Source of the DNA: Planctomycetota bacterium | GTDB lineage: Bacteria; Planctomycetota; Planctomycetia; Planctomycetales; Planctomycetaceae | DNA: 64,000 bases | Assembly: GCA_003388505.1 (NCBI GenBank) | Contig: QQVO01000073.1 | Location: forward strand, 41,712 to 105,711 | Direction: 5' to 3' | In this document: positions 43,863 through 52,535 of the stretch, piece after piece | Layout of the letters: every line of letters begins with the position of its first letter | How positions within the stretch are numbered: position 1 is the first letter of the stretch | Notes under the pieces: model-generated | What the model was told of the DNA's origin: nothing | Seen by the model: only the letters and a program-made list of their open reading frames with translations | The model's database searches: none | Made by a program: the position numbers and the translations under genes

Positions 43863-43898
43863 CTGAATTGACGGACCAGTCGATCGCTCGTGCGGAGG

Positions 43899-44180
43899 TT
43901 ACGGAGCGGGCGGCGGCGGAGGGGGTTGAAGACCTCCGCCGAAGTCCTGTTCGACTTCGATGCCGGCCGAGATCGCATCGTATTCGCTGAGAGCCCGCTT
44001 CATCTTGTACAGTTTTTCTTCGGGGCCGGCCGGGAAGAACTGCACGTCGTCCCGAAGGTATGTGGCCGACGGCAGAGTCTGACCGTTGATCGTCGTCTGG
44101 CAGCCGGACGCGGCGCCGGAAATGAGCAGTGCGCCCAACAAGAGGCACTGTGGCGATTTGAAGAGTCCAGAGAGTTTCAT
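43899..44180 (-). CDS. Small lipoprotein, hypothetical
   Basis: 93 aa with a clear lipoprotein signal (LLLGALLISGAASGC, Cys27). The mature part contains LPSATYLRDDVQFFPAGPEE and ends in a Pro-rich tail (GGGLQPPPPPPAP). No enzymatic motif is visible. I recall lipoproteins with a similar LPSAxYLxDDVQ block in other Planctomycetes, but could not check. It faces away from nadB, with 322 bases between the two starts. Confidence 0.8.
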   Translation of the reverse strand: MKLSGLFKSPQCLLLGALLISGAASGCQTTINGQTLPSATYLRDDVQFFPAGPEEKLYKMKRALSEYDAISAGIEVEQDFGGGLQPPPPPPAP

Positions 44181-44502
44181 GTCGCTGCTCTCAGCTCGTG
44201 AATGAGCGGTTTGCTGTCCGGCAGGTTCCGCCGCAACCGCAGCCGCGCTGGCCGTGATGTGCGGTCCTGTTCCCCAAGATCGTCTTTCCGCACCGAAACC
44301 TTCAACAGAATCGGCAGCATTCGCAAACTCGCCGCAATCGTTTCACGTGAAACGGTCAGTCGCACAACGCGACGCCGCACCATTCACAGGCCGGGAACTT
44401 CCCGGATTTCCCAGCCGTCCCGGTTTGGCAGCGTTTCAGAGGGACTCCAGCGACTCGATTCCGATCCTGGGGGGCAGCTCTCTACAATCCGACGCGCAGA
44501 TC
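44181..44502. other. Intergenic region between divergent lipoprotein and nadB genes
   Basis: Contains the parS-like palindrome at 44339-44354. The plus-strand frame of nadB stays open across this region, but that part is compositionally unlike protein. No further gene seen. Confidence 0.5.
44339..44354. promoter_or_regulatory. parS-like ParB-binding site
   Basis: CGTTTCACGTGAAACG is a perfect 16-bp palindrome and matches 14 of 16 positions of the widely conserved parS consensus TGTTTCACGTGAAACA, including the entire 14-base centre. It lies in non-coding DNA. parS sites load ParB and usually cluster around the replication origin. No parA, parB or dnaA gene is in the window. Confidence 0.6.
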
Positions 44503-46131
44503 ATGCCGAAACTCACGCTCACGCCCCGACACCGATACCTGGCGCGGTTTCACCCGAAGCGGGTGCCGCACATGTTTGCGGACGTGCTGATCCTCGGGGC
44601 CGGGATCGCCGGCGTGCGGGCGGCGCTGGAGGTTGATCCCTCGCTCCGCGTGGTCGTGGTCACGAAGGACCGGATCGACCTGTCGAACAGCGCGTGGGCG
44701 CAAGGGGGGATCGCCGGCGTGCTCGACCCGTCGGACCGGATCGAGGACCACGCGGCCGATACGATCAGCACGGGCGCCGGATTGTGCGATGAAGCCATTG
44801 TGAGCGCGGTGGTGGAAGCGGCCCCGCAACTGATCCGCGAGCTGGAATCGTACGGGGCGATCTTCGACCAGATCGACGGGCACATCGCGCTCACCATGGA
44901 GGGGGGACACAGTCACCCACGGGTTGCACACGCACTGGGCGATGCGACCGGCAAGGAGGTGATGCGGGCCCTGATCAACACGATCCGCGGCGTGGAAACG
45001 GTAGAGATCTGGGAACAGACGTTCACAATCGACCTGCTGACCTGCGAGGGAGCGTGCCGCGGGGCCCTGGTGTGGAACGCCGACCACGGCAAGACGTTCG
45101 TGTGGGCCAAGCAGACGATTCTGGCGACCGGCGGGGCGGGGCGATTGTACAGGGAGACGACCAATCCCGACATCGCCACGGCGGACGGCCATGCGGCTGC
45201 GTTTCGCGCCGGGGCCGAACTGCGCGACATGGAGATGATGCAGTTCCATCCCACCGTGCTCTACATCGCGGGAAGTTCACGGCATCTGATCAGCGAGGCG
45301 GTGCGGGGGGAGGGGGCGCATCTGGTCGACTCGACCGGGCACCGGTTCATGGGGGACTACGACGAACGGCTGGAGCTTGCGCCGCGCGACGTCGTAAGCC
45401 GAGCGATTACGAGCCGGATGGAAGAGACGCGGCATCCGTGCGTCTACCTGGATCTGCGGCATATCGACCGGGAGAAGGTCTCGCACCGGTTTCCCAACAT
45501 CGGTCAGGTGTGCCGCGAATTCGGTCTCGACCTGGCGCACGATCTGATCCCGGTCCGTCCGGGCGCGCATTACATGATCGGCGGATTGACGATCGACGAC
45601 AAAGGCCGCACGACGCTGCCGGGACTGTGGGCGGCCGGGGAAGCGACCTCCAGCGGGCTGCACGGGGCGAACCGGCTGGCCTCCAACAGCCTGCTGGAAG
45701 GCCTGTACTTCGGTCGTTTTTGCGGGCTGCATGCCTCGGAAGACGCCGTGAGCGTCGGCGACGAGTATCAGATTCTGCCGCTCGAGTCGGCGTGGGAAGA
45801 GGCCGGGGCGGAGGACGACGAACTCAATCTGTCGGACCTGCAGAACTCGCTGTCGAGCATCATGTGGCGCAACGTCGGCATCCGCCGGGACGCGCAGGGT
45901 CTGCAACAGGCGGCGCGGCAGGTCGACTTCTGGGACCGTTACGTCTCTTCGCGGGAATTTGACTCGGTGGAGGGCTGGGAGTTGCAGAACATGCTGCTCA
46001 CTGCACGGTTGATGATCGCCTCAGCGGATCAGAGAACGGAGTCCCGCGGCGTGCACTATCGCAGTGACTTTCCGGAGATGGACGCAGATCAGGCTGCTCA
46101 TGTGAGCATTGTGTCGGCGGATGCTGAGTGA
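44503..46131 (+). CDS. nadB: L-aspartate oxidase
   Basis: 542 aa from the ATG at 44503 (MPKLTLTPRHRYLARFHPKR); the stretch up to FADVLILGAGIAGVRAALEV is the expected N-terminus before the FAD-binding motif. Family signatures: NSAWAQGGIAGVLD, HTISTG-like block AADTISTGAGLCDE, GGHSHPRVAHALGDATGKEV, MEMMQFHPTVLYI, GEGAHLVDSTGHRFM, and HGANRLASNSLLEGL (about 385-399). It oxidises L-aspartate to iminoaspartate, the first step of NAD synthesis. nadA and nadC are not adjacent. The extended frame upstream to 44254 was rejected. Confidence 0.93.
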   Translation: MPKLTLTPRHRYLARFHPKRVPHMFADVLILGAGIAGVRAALEVDPSLRVVVVTKDRIDLSNSAWAQGGIAGVLDPSDRIEDHAADTISTGAGLCDEAIVSAVVEAAPQLIRELESYGAIFDQIDGHIALTMEGGHSHPRVAHALGDATGKEVMRALINTIRGVETVEIWEQTFTIDLLTCEGACRGALVWNADHGKTFVWAKQTILATGGAGRLYRETTNPDIATADGHAAAFRAGAELRDMEMMQFHPTVLYIAGSSRHLISEAVRGEGAHLVDSTGHRFMGDYDERLELAPRDVVSRAITSRMEETRHPCVYLDLRHIDREKVSHRFPNIGQVCREFGLDLAHDLIPVRPGAHYMIGGLTIDDKGRTTLPGLWAAGEATSSGLHGANRLASNSLLEGLYFGRFCGLHASEDAVSVGDEYQILPLESAWEEAGAEDDELNLSDLQNSLSSIMWRNVGIRRDAQGLQQAARQVDFWDRYVSSREFDSVEGWELQNMLLTARLMIASADQRTESRGVHYRSDFPEMDADQAAHVSIVSADAE

Positions 46132-46180
46132 TTGAGGGGCATTGAAGGGCGCGAGGCGAATCTCGACCGTGGCGTGTTCG

Positions 46181-46203
46181 CACTGCCGGAAAAGCCGGCA
46201 GTG
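46181..46203. repeat. Hairpin between nadB and the phosphohexomutase gene
   Basis: CACTGCCGG and CCGGCAGTG pair around 5 bases. Its CACTG...CAGTG frame resembles family A but lacks the outer arms. No T-run follows. Confidence 0.55.
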
Positions 46204-46273
46204 GCGCGTGTCGACTGACGCCGAGAAGTCCATTGCAGGTACGAAACGGTTTTTTAGGGACGATTGCTGAACG

Positions 46274-47647
46274 ATGAAACTGAACGATCGGGGGCCTGTG
46301 CCGCAGCGAATTCTTTCGATTTCCGGTTTGCGGGGGGTTGTGGGTAACGGGCTTGATCCGGAGTACGTCACTCGCTTCGCCGCGGCGCTCGGCACGATGT
46401 ACGAGGGCGGGACCGTGGTTGTTTCGCGGGACGGACGGCAGACGGGAGTGATGGTCAAGCAGGCGGTGCTGGCTGGACTGGCGGCGACGGGGTGCAACGT
46501 GCTGGATGCGGATATTGCAACGACTCCGACATGCGGGGTTCTCGTCAAGCATCACGGCGCGGCCGGCGGAGTGCAGATCACTGCCAGTCACAACCCGGTG
46601 GAGTGGAACGGGCTGAAGCCGTTTTCGCCCCGAGGTTCCGTCTTCGATGCAGCGCTCGGCCGGCGACTGATTGATCTTCTCGAGAGCGGAGCGTTTGACT
46701 ATCGGGCGTGGGACGGGATCGGTTCGATCCGTTCACTGGACGATCCCGCCGGGCCGCACATCGAACGGGTGCTTTCACTGGTTGACGCCGAGGCGATCAA
46801 GCGCGGCGGCTTCAGGGTGGTGCTGGACTGCAACCACGGTTCGGGGGCCGTCGCGACGCCGCGTCTGCTGGAACTGCTCGGTTGCGAAGTGACCGTGCTG
46901 GGTGGGACGCCTGACGGCCGGTTTGCGCACACGCCGGAGCCTTTGGAAGAGAACCTGAGCGGGTTGTGCGAGGCAGTGCGGGAGCAGGGGGCGGACGTCG
47001 GGTTTGCACAGGATCCGGACGCCGACCGGTTGGCGATCGTGGACGAAACAGGCCGGTACATCGGCGAGGAAATGACGCTCGCGCTGTGCGCCGACTATGT
47101 TCTGCCGCAACGGCCGGGGCCGTTTGTCGTCAACGGGTCGACGAGCCGGGTGAATCAGGACATCGCGGAAAGGCACGGCTGCGCGTTTCATCGCAGCCAT
47201 GTGGGGGAAGCGAATGTGGTGGGGAAGATGGATGAAGTGGGGGCGACTCTCGGCGGCGAGGGGAACGGGGGAGTGATTGAACCGCAGGTCGGTTACGTCC
47301 GCGACAGCTTCGTTTCGATGGCCTACGTGTTGGCGGGCCTAACGGAGAAGGGGCGGACTCTGTCCCAATGGGTCGCCGAATTGCCGGCCTATGCGATCGT
47401 CAAACAGAAGATCGCGTGTCCGCGTGAAAAGGTGGACGCGGCTTGTGCGGCACTCAAGGGTGCATACGAAGACGCTCAGGCTGCCGAAGGGGACGGCCTG
47501 CGGCTCGACTGGCCCGACCGGTGGGTGCAGGTGCGTGCGAGCAATACGGAGCCTGTGCTGCGGGTGATTGCCGAGGCGCCGGATGAAGCAATCGCGAGAG
47601 GACTGTGCGCGAACGCGATTGGACTGGTCGAACAGGCGGTGGGGTAA
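46274..47647 (+). CDS. Phosphohexomutase (phosphoglucosamine mutase / phosphomannomutase)
   Basis: 457 aa with all four functional loops of the alpha-D-phosphohexomutase family: the phosphoserine loop TASHNP (about 102-107), the metal loop DPDADRLA (about 247-254), the sugar loop GEGNGG (about 328-333) and the phosphate loop RASNTEP (about 420-426). The N-terminus ISGLRGVVGNGLDPEYV is typical. It isomerises hexose 1- and 6-phosphates; given the RASNTEP ending and the general look it may be GlmM, supplying glucosamine-1-phosphate for UDP-GlcNAc, but phosphomannomutase cannot be excluded. Confidence 0.88.
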   Translation: MKLNDRGPVPQRILSISGLRGVVGNGLDPEYVTRFAAALGTMYEGGTVVVSRDGRQTGVMVKQAVLAGLAATGCNVLDADIATTPTCGVLVKHHGAAGGVQITASHNPVEWNGLKPFSPRGSVFDAALGRRLIDLLESGAFDYRAWDGIGSIRSLDDPAGPHIERVLSLVDAEAIKRGGFRVVLDCNHGSGAVATPRLLELLGCEVTVLGGTPDGRFAHTPEPLEENLSGLCEAVREQGADVGFAQDPDADRLAIVDETGRYIGEEMTLALCADYVLPQRPGPFVVNGSTSRVNQDIAERHGCAFHRSHVGEANVVGKMDEVGATLGGEGNGGVIEPQVGYVRDSFVSMAYVLAGLTEKGRTLSQWVAELPAYAIVKQKIACPREKVDAACAALKGAYEDAQAAEGDGLRLDWPDRWVQVRASNTEPVLRVIAEAPDEAIARGLCANAIGLVEQAVG

Positions 47648-47675
47648 GTGGTGCGGATTGCGTCGTGCGGGAGTA

Positions 47676-47700
47676 AGCGCTCCCCTGCGGGTCGCGGCTA
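47676..47700 (+). repeat. 25-bp repeat, family C, copy 1
   Basis: AGCGCTCCCCTGCGGGTCGC followed by GGCTA, 29 bases after the mutase stop. Further copies at 50425-50449 and 52098-52122 also follow plus-strand stop codons. Confidence 0.85.
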
Positions 47701-47764
47701 GACAGTGTGTTTGAAATCGAGCATACAGGACGCTGCGGATCGTGTGGCGATGGTTGGAAGCAAG

Positions 47765-48271
47765 TCAACGGTGGGGAACGATGGTGTTCAGTTCGAGGAT
47801 TTCGGGTTGCATGGTCTCGGTTTCGAGCAGGGCGACGGTGGGGTTGCGATAGGTCCAGCCGCTGGTTTCGCCGGGGTTGATCCAGAGGCGGCCCTGGTCG
47901 TCGCGGCGGAGGCTTGGTTTGTGGGTGTGGCCGCAGATGGCGACGTCGAACGGTTGGTCAAAGCCGCGGAGTTGGCGCTCCATGTGGACGATGACGGCGC
48001 GGGTGCCGTCCTGCAGTTGATACAGGGCCGGGGCCTCCTGCAGTTCCCCGACGATCGAGAAGCCGGCGAGAAGCCCGGGCTTGTTGCCTTCGTTGTCGCC
48101 GAAGCACCCGAAGAAGGGGCAGTTGAGCCTTCGCAACGGAGGCACGGCGAATGTGGAAACGAGATCGCCGGCGAACAGGACGCAGTCGCAGTTGCGATTG
48201 TTGAACAGTTCGACCACCTTGCGGAGGTTGTCGAGGTGGTCGTGGACGTCTGCGAAGATTCCGACGCGCAT
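47765..48271 (-). CDS. Metallophosphoesterase, YfcE/MJ0936 type
   Basis: 168 aa from the ATG at 48271 (MRVGIFADVHDHLDNL). The dimetal phosphoesterase motifs are present in order: DVHDH (residues 8-12), GDLV (about 38), GDNEGN (about 62, the GNH/D motif in the GDNxGN form of this subfamily), and GHTHKP (about 116). It hydrolyses phosphodiesters; the cellular substrate is unknown. The frame extends upstream to 48487 through a REP palindrome and was trimmed. Confidence 0.87.
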   Translation of the reverse strand: MRVGIFADVHDHLDNLRKVVELFNNRNCDCVLFAGDLVSTFAVPPLRRLNCPFFGCFGDNEGNKPGLLAGFSIVGELQEAPALYQLQDGTRAVIVHMERQLRGFDQPFDVAICGHTHKPSLRRDDQGRLWINPGETSGWTYRNPTVALLETETMQPEILELNTIVPHR

Positions 48272-48307
48272 GTGGTTGAACTTGGGGGCGTGTGGTTGAT
48301 CGGTGGG

Positions 48308-48331
48308 GCCCACCGGTTGCAACCGGTGGGC
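48308..48331. repeat. Perfect 24-bp palindrome
   Basis: Twelve bases, GCCCACCGGTTG, are followed directly by their exact complement. It lies 36 bases upstream of the metallophosphoesterase start, in the divergent region before the transsulfuration gene. It could be a REP unit or an operator. Confidence 0.85.
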
Positions 48332-48485
48332 GTTGGGGCGGCGATCTGTGAGGGGCGTAAAGGGGCAGTGGGGTAAGGATACCGGTTGGCGGGGGGGCTT
48401 CGCTACAATCGCGGGTTTATCGGATCGTGCGAAGCGGCAAGCCGGGTGGGGGCGAACGGCGAACTTCATTTCTGGAATCAGGTTC

Positions 48486-49634
48486 ATGAAATTTCAGACC
48501 CGTTGTGTGCGGACCGGGGTCGACAAGGACTCCTCGTACAACAGCGTTATCACGCCGATTTACCCGACATCGACGTTTTACTGGGACGACCTCGAGTCGA
48601 ACCGCGGTTACGACTACACGCGGAGCGGCAATCCGACGCGGGCGGCGCTGGAGGAGAATATCGCCTCACTGGAGGGGGGTGAGGCGTGCCGGGCGACGTC
48701 GACCGGGATGTCGGCGATTACAGCGGTGATGCATCTGTTCCAGCCGGGCGATCACATCATTGCGGGGCACGATATTTACGGCGGGACGTACCGACTGTTC
48801 CACGATGTGTATTCGTCATGGGGGCTGAAGTTCTCCTTCGTGGACATGGGCGATGCGGCCAGGTTGGGCGAGGCTCTCACTCCTCAAACGAAGGCGATCT
48901 GGATTGAAACGCCGAGCAATCCGCTGCTGCGCGTGGTGGACATTGCGGAGATTGCGGAGATTGCGCGTGAGGCGGGGGCGATTACCGTGGCGGACAATAC
49001 GTTCATGTCGCCGTACCTGCAGCGGCCGATGGAACACGGAGTCGACATTGTGATGCACTCGACGACGAAGTATCTGAACGGGCACTCGGACGTCGTGGGG
49101 GGCTGCATCGTGACGCGCGCCCCGGAGCATTCCGAAAGGATCGGGTACATCGTCAATGCACTGGGCGTTGCTTGTTCCCCGTTCGACGCGTGGCTTGTAC
49201 TGCGCGGCTTGAAAACTCTGGGACCGCGGATGGAGGCTCACCAGCGGGGCGCGATGGCGCTGGCGGAAACGCTGGCGGCGCACCCCAGTGTAGAGCATGT
49301 GTACTATCCGGGGCTGCCGTCGCATCCGCAGCATGAGCTGGCGCGTCGACAGCAGGACGGTTTTGGCGCGATGCTCAGTTTTGATGTTGCGGGAGGGCGG
49401 GCTGAAGCCGAGCGCGTGCTGTATGGAGTGAAATTGTTCTATCTGGCGGAGTCGCTGGGAGGCGTGGAGTCGCTGGTGTCGTACCCGGAGACAATGAGCC
49501 ACGCCTCGATGACTCTGGAGGCGCGACGAAACGCCGGCATTACGGAGAAGACGATCCGCATCTCGGTGGGGATCGAGGATCCGGAGGATCTTGTCGCGGA
49601 CCTGCGAGAGGCGCTTGATCGCTGCAGAACCTGA
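48486..49634 (+). CDS. Cys/Met metabolism PLP enzyme (cystathionine gamma-synthase/lyase type)
   Basis: 382 aa from the ATG at 48486 (MKFQTRCVRTGVDKDSSYNS); the longer frame crosses the palindrome. Family motifs: PIYPTSTF, DYTRSGNPTRAALEENIASL, the substrate-binding GHDIYGGTYRLF, TPSNPLLRVVDI, VADNTF and the PLP lysine in MHSTTKYLNGHSDVVGG (about 188-204), then ESLGGVESLVSYPETMSHAS. Enzymes of this group make or break cystathionine; MetB, MetC and MetZ cannot be separated by eye. The nucleoside-phosphorylase gene follows 13 bases later. Confidence 0.9.
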   Translation: MKFQTRCVRTGVDKDSSYNSVITPIYPTSTFYWDDLESNRGYDYTRSGNPTRAALEENIASLEGGEACRATSTGMSAITAVMHLFQPGDHIIAGHDIYGGTYRLFHDVYSSWGLKFSFVDMGDAARLGEALTPQTKAIWIETPSNPLLRVVDIAEIAEIAREAGAITVADNTFMSPYLQRPMEHGVDIVMHSTTKYLNGHSDVVGGCIVTRAPEHSERIGYIVNALGVACSPFDAWLVLRGLKTLGPRMEAHQRGAMALAETLAAHPSVEHVYYPGLPSHPQHELARRQQDGFGAMLSFDVAGGRAEAERVLYGVKLFYLAESLGGVESLVSYPETMSHASMTLEARRNAGITEKTIRISVGIEDPEDLVADLREALDRCRT

Positions 49635-49647
49635 ACCGTGTCGCATC

Positions 49648-50415
49648 ATGTCTGAAGAAACCGGCAATCAACCGGACACCGCTCACGCCGACGTGGCCAT
49701 CGTGTGCGCGTTGCCGCTCGAAATGGCAGAGTTCGTGCGGAAGCTGGACCGGGTGAAGAGGTACACGGGGGGCTCGTTCACGTTCCGCGGAGGCGTGTTG
49801 AAGGATACTCGGGTCGTCGTCGTGGAGAGTGGGACGGGCGTGACCCTGGCGGCGCGGGCGACGCAGGCGGTGATCGACGCGCATACGCCGAACTGGGTGA
49901 TTTCCGCCGGGTTCGCGGGAGCGCTGCAGGAAGAGATGCGGATCGGCGATCTGGTGATTGCGAATGAAGTTGCGAACGAGTCGGGAGAATCGCTGTCTGT
50001 TGACATGAAGATGCCGGAGGACCGTGATCGGGGCCTGTTTGTGGGACGGCTGATGACGGCCAAACAGATCGTGCGGACGGTGGATGAGAAGCGCGAGATC
50101 AGCGAGCGAACCGGTGCGCTGGCGGTCGATCTGGAGAGCTTTGCAGTGGCGCGGGTGTGCGGGGAAAACAAACAGAAGTTTCTTGCGATCCGGGTGATCA
50201 GCGACGACATGTCGGCCGACCTGCCGCCGGAGGTGCTGTCGGTGTTCGGATCGACCGGTTCGATTCGCGCGGGGGCGGTGGCGGGGGCGTTGTGGAAGCG
50301 GTTTTCGAGCGCCAAGGACATGTGGCGGCTGCGGGAGCAGGCGGCGGACGCGGCGGAGAAGCTGGCGCCGTTTCTGGAGGGAGTGGTCAAGCAGTTGTGC
50401 CCGGAGACGTCGTGA
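49648..50415 (+). CDS. Phosphorylase-superfamily protein (MTA/SAH-nucleosidase-like)
   Basis: 255 aa from the ATG at 49648. The start DVAIVCALPLEMAEFVRKL (about 15-33), the phosphate/ribose region VISAGFAGALQEEMRIGDLV and the C-terminal ALAVDLESFAVARVCGENK match the PNP/UDP phosphorylase fold, in which a Glu of the (V)DxES block contacts the ribose. Its position 13 bases behind a transsulfuration enzyme suggests methylthioadenosine or S-adenosylhomocysteine cleavage, but the substrate loop is not diagnostic. The C-terminal 40 residues are helical and charged. Confidence 0.78.
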   Translation: MSEETGNQPDTAHADVAIVCALPLEMAEFVRKLDRVKRYTGGSFTFRGGVLKDTRVVVVESGTGVTLAARATQAVIDAHTPNWVISAGFAGALQEEMRIGDLVIANEVANESGESLSVDMKMPEDRDRGLFVGRLMTAKQIVRTVDEKREISERTGALAVDLESFAVARVCGENKQKFLAIRVISDDMSADLPPEVLSVFGSTGSIRAGAVAGALWKRFSSAKDMWRLREQAADAAEKLAPFLEGVVKQLCPETS

Positions 50416-50424
50416 CGTGGAGCG

Positions 50425-50449
50425 AGCGCTCCCCTGCGGGTCGCGGCCA
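50425..50449 (+). repeat. 25-bp repeat, family C, copy 2
   Basis: Same as 47676-47700 with one change near the end (GGCCA). It begins 9 bases after the phosphorylase stop. The rest of 50450-50598 shows a GC-rich hairpin region and no gene. Confidence 0.85.
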
Positions 50450-50598
50450 GAGCGAATTGCTCTACCCTGGAGGACGAATCGGCGGGCTTACGCCCTGCCG
50501 CTCGCCGGGTCGCCGCACTCCGAAACAGGTGGTTGAATTCGGTGGGAGTCTCTGGGACATTCGGCCGTGACGTCGTTCCCTAGTGATTGAAGCTGCCA

Positions 50599-52092
50599 AT
50601 GCCCCGGTATTTTCCTGACTTTGAAGAGTTCACGCGGCTGAGCGAACGGGGGCGGCTGGTTCCGGTCTACCGGCAGTTGGTGAGCGACACGCTGACGCCG
50701 GTTTCGGCGTTCTGCTGCATCGACGAAGGGGATTCGGCCTTTCTGTTCGAGAGCGTGATCGGCGGGGAGAAGGTGGGGCGGTACAGCTTTGTCGGCGCGG
50801 AGCCGTTCTTGCGGATGGATGCGTTCGGCTGCGAGTTAACGGTCACGACGGGGCAGGGGGTGGAGCAGAAGAGGGTCGCCGACCCGCTCGATTCGCTGCA
50901 GGAACTTCTCGACGAGTACCCGGCGGTGCCTCACTCCGGTCTGCCGCGGTTCTGCGGCGGGGCGGTGGGGCACGCGGGATATGACGTGGTGCGGTACACG
51001 GAGAATCTGCCGTCGCCTCCCGAGGACGACCGGAAGTTGCCCGACCTGTCGTTCGCGTTGTACGACCGGATGGTGGTGTTCGACCACATCAACAAGACCG
51101 TGCTGGTCGTCGCTCACGCGCGGACCGATACGGGCGACCCGGCGGCGGAATATGCGCGGGCCTGCCAACGGGTCGACGAATACTGCGAGAAGCTGCGGTC
51201 GCCGCAACACACGCTGCAGGCGAGCGATATTGTGCAGGGGGGAGAACCGACACTTTCGTGGACGTCGGACTTTACGCGGAAGGACTTCGAGTCGGTCGTT
51301 TCGCGGTGTCAGGAGTACATTCGGGCGGGGGACATCTTTCAGGTCGTTGTGAGCCAGCGGTTGCAGCTTGAAACGAAGGCGCAGCCGCTGGACATCTACC
51401 GTGCGTTGCGGGTGGTGAATCCGAGTCCGTTCATGTTCTTTCTGCGGTCGCCGCACGCGACGCTGGTGGGGAGTTCTCCGGAGATCATGGTTCGCGTCGA
51501 AGACGGGCTGACGACGATTCGTCCGCTGGCGGGAACGCGACGGCGGGGGCGGACGGAGGCGGAGGATGTTCAACTCGCCGAGGAACTGCTGGCCGATCCG
51601 AAGGAGCGGGCGGAACATGTAATGCTCGTGGACCTGGCGCGGAACGACGTGGGCCGGGTGGCTCAGTACGGCTCGGTGCGATTGAGCGACGTGATGGTTG
51701 TCGAGCGTTACAGCCACGTGATGCATATTACGTCCAACGTGACCGGGCAGTTGCGTGAGGGGATGTCGGCCCTCGATGCGCTGCGGGCCGGGCTGCCGGC
51801 GGGGACGGTCTCCGGCGCGCCGAAGGTGCGGGCGATGGAGATCATCGACGAGATGGAGAAGCATCGCCGGGGTCCGTACGGCGGGGCGGTCGGTTGCATC
51901 GACTTTACGGGAAACATGGACACGTGCATCGCGCTGCGAACACTGGTGATTCAGGGCTCGACGGTGTACGTGCAGGCGGGCGCGGGGATCGTGGCGGACA
52001 GCGTCCCGGCTAGTGAATACGACGAAACGCTGAACAAGGCGAAGGGCTTGCTGCGGGCGATTGAGACGGCTGAGGGGCAGTTGTGTGGGTGA
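50599..52092 (+). CDS. trpE: Anthranilate synthase component I
   Basis: 497 aa from the ATG at 50599 ([14 protein letters not shown]). The N-terminal domain shows [20 protein letters not shown] and [16 protein letters not shown]. The chorismate-binding domain has [66 protein letters not shown], the diagnostic [19 protein letters not shown] and [20 protein letters not shown]. It makes anthranilate from chorismate with the TrpG glutaminase, which is not in the window. Feedback inhibition by tryptophan is usual for the family. A family C repeat lies 5 bases after the stop. Confidence 0.95.
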   Translation: MPRYFPDFEEFTRLSERGRLVPVYRQLVSDTLTPVSAFCCIDEGDSAFLFESVIGGEKVGRYSFVGAEPFLRMDAFGCELTVTTGQGVEQKRVADPLDSLQELLDEYPAVPHSGLPRFCGGAVGHAGYDVVRYTENLPSPPEDDRKLPDLSFALYDRMVVFDHINKTVLVVAHARTDTGDPAAEYARACQRVDEYCEKLRSPQHTLQASDIVQGGEPTLSWTSDFTRKDFESVVSRCQEYIRAGDIFQVVVSQRLQLETKAQPLDIYRALRVVNPSPFMFFLRSPHATLVGSSPEIMVRVEDGLTTIRPLAGTRRRGRTEAEDVQLAEELLADPKERAEHVMLVDLARNDVGRVAQYGSVRLSDVMVVERYSHVMHITSNVTGQLREGMSALDALRAGLPAGTVSGAPKVRAMEIIDEMEKHRRGPYGGAVGCIDFTGNMDTCIALRTLVIQGSTVYVQAGAGIVADSVPASEYDETLNKAKGLLRAIETAEGQLCG

Positions 52093-52097
52093 GAGGG

Positions 52098-52122
52098 AGC
52101 GCTCCCCTGCGGGTCGCGGCTA
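52098..52122 (+). repeat. 25-bp repeat, family C, copy 3
   Basis: Identical to 47676-47700 in all 25 positions and 5 bases downstream of the trpE stop. The gap 52093-52535 (443 bases) holds only this repeat, composite repeat G and a family D hairpin; no gene was seen. Confidence 0.85.
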
Positions 52123-52170
52123 AACGGAAGTTGGGGCGCAAGGTGTAGTGAAGCCTTGAGGTGATAGTGC

Positions 52171-52300
52171 GCTGGCGCCGCGTTCGCGGCTCGGCGATTG
52201 ATTTTGGGACGTAGTCTGCGGGCTGACGCCCGCAGCTAATTGTTGACGCGGCTTCGCCGCTCAGTTCTGATTTGCCTCCGGTTGGGGTGTGGGCGAGGGC
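52171..52300 (-). repeat. Composite repeat G, uninterrupted copy
   Basis: Read on the minus strand, 52300-52247 matches 30247-30300 and 52246-52171 matches 32256-32331 without gaps. The junction falls between 52247 and 52246 (...CCGCG/TCAAC...). This is the empty-site version of the repeat that the recombinase unit interrupts. Confidence 0.88.
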
Positions 52301-52403
52301 GGCACCGGCAGAACCGCTGTGGTTCGATGATGTGGGCTCTCACGGTGGAGAGTATCGCGTCGAGCGCAGATTTGGGGTGCGACAGACTCCGCGTTGTGGA
52401 CAT

Positions 52404-52425
52404 CCGACTCGGCGGAGCGAGTCGG
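52404..52425. repeat. Family D hairpin, copy 1 (short)
   Basis: CCGACTCG and CGAGTCGG pair around GCGGAG. The same hairpin is at 53415-53436 and 60396-60417. Here only the hairpin and the preceding GTTGTGGACAT are shared. Confidence 0.8.
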
Positions 52426-52535
52426 GTACAACAGAGGATCGGATTGCGAAATGCGGCACATGGTTTGTCGTGCCCCACGGGACGCGGCCCGTGGGCTTTG
52501 AGAGGGCGGGTGAGTCGATCTGATAAGCGTGCGCT

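Noticed and set aside
44254..44502. N-terminal extension of nadB
   Set aside because: It crosses the parS-like palindrome, lacks a ribosome site and would place 83 unconserved residues before the normal nadB start.
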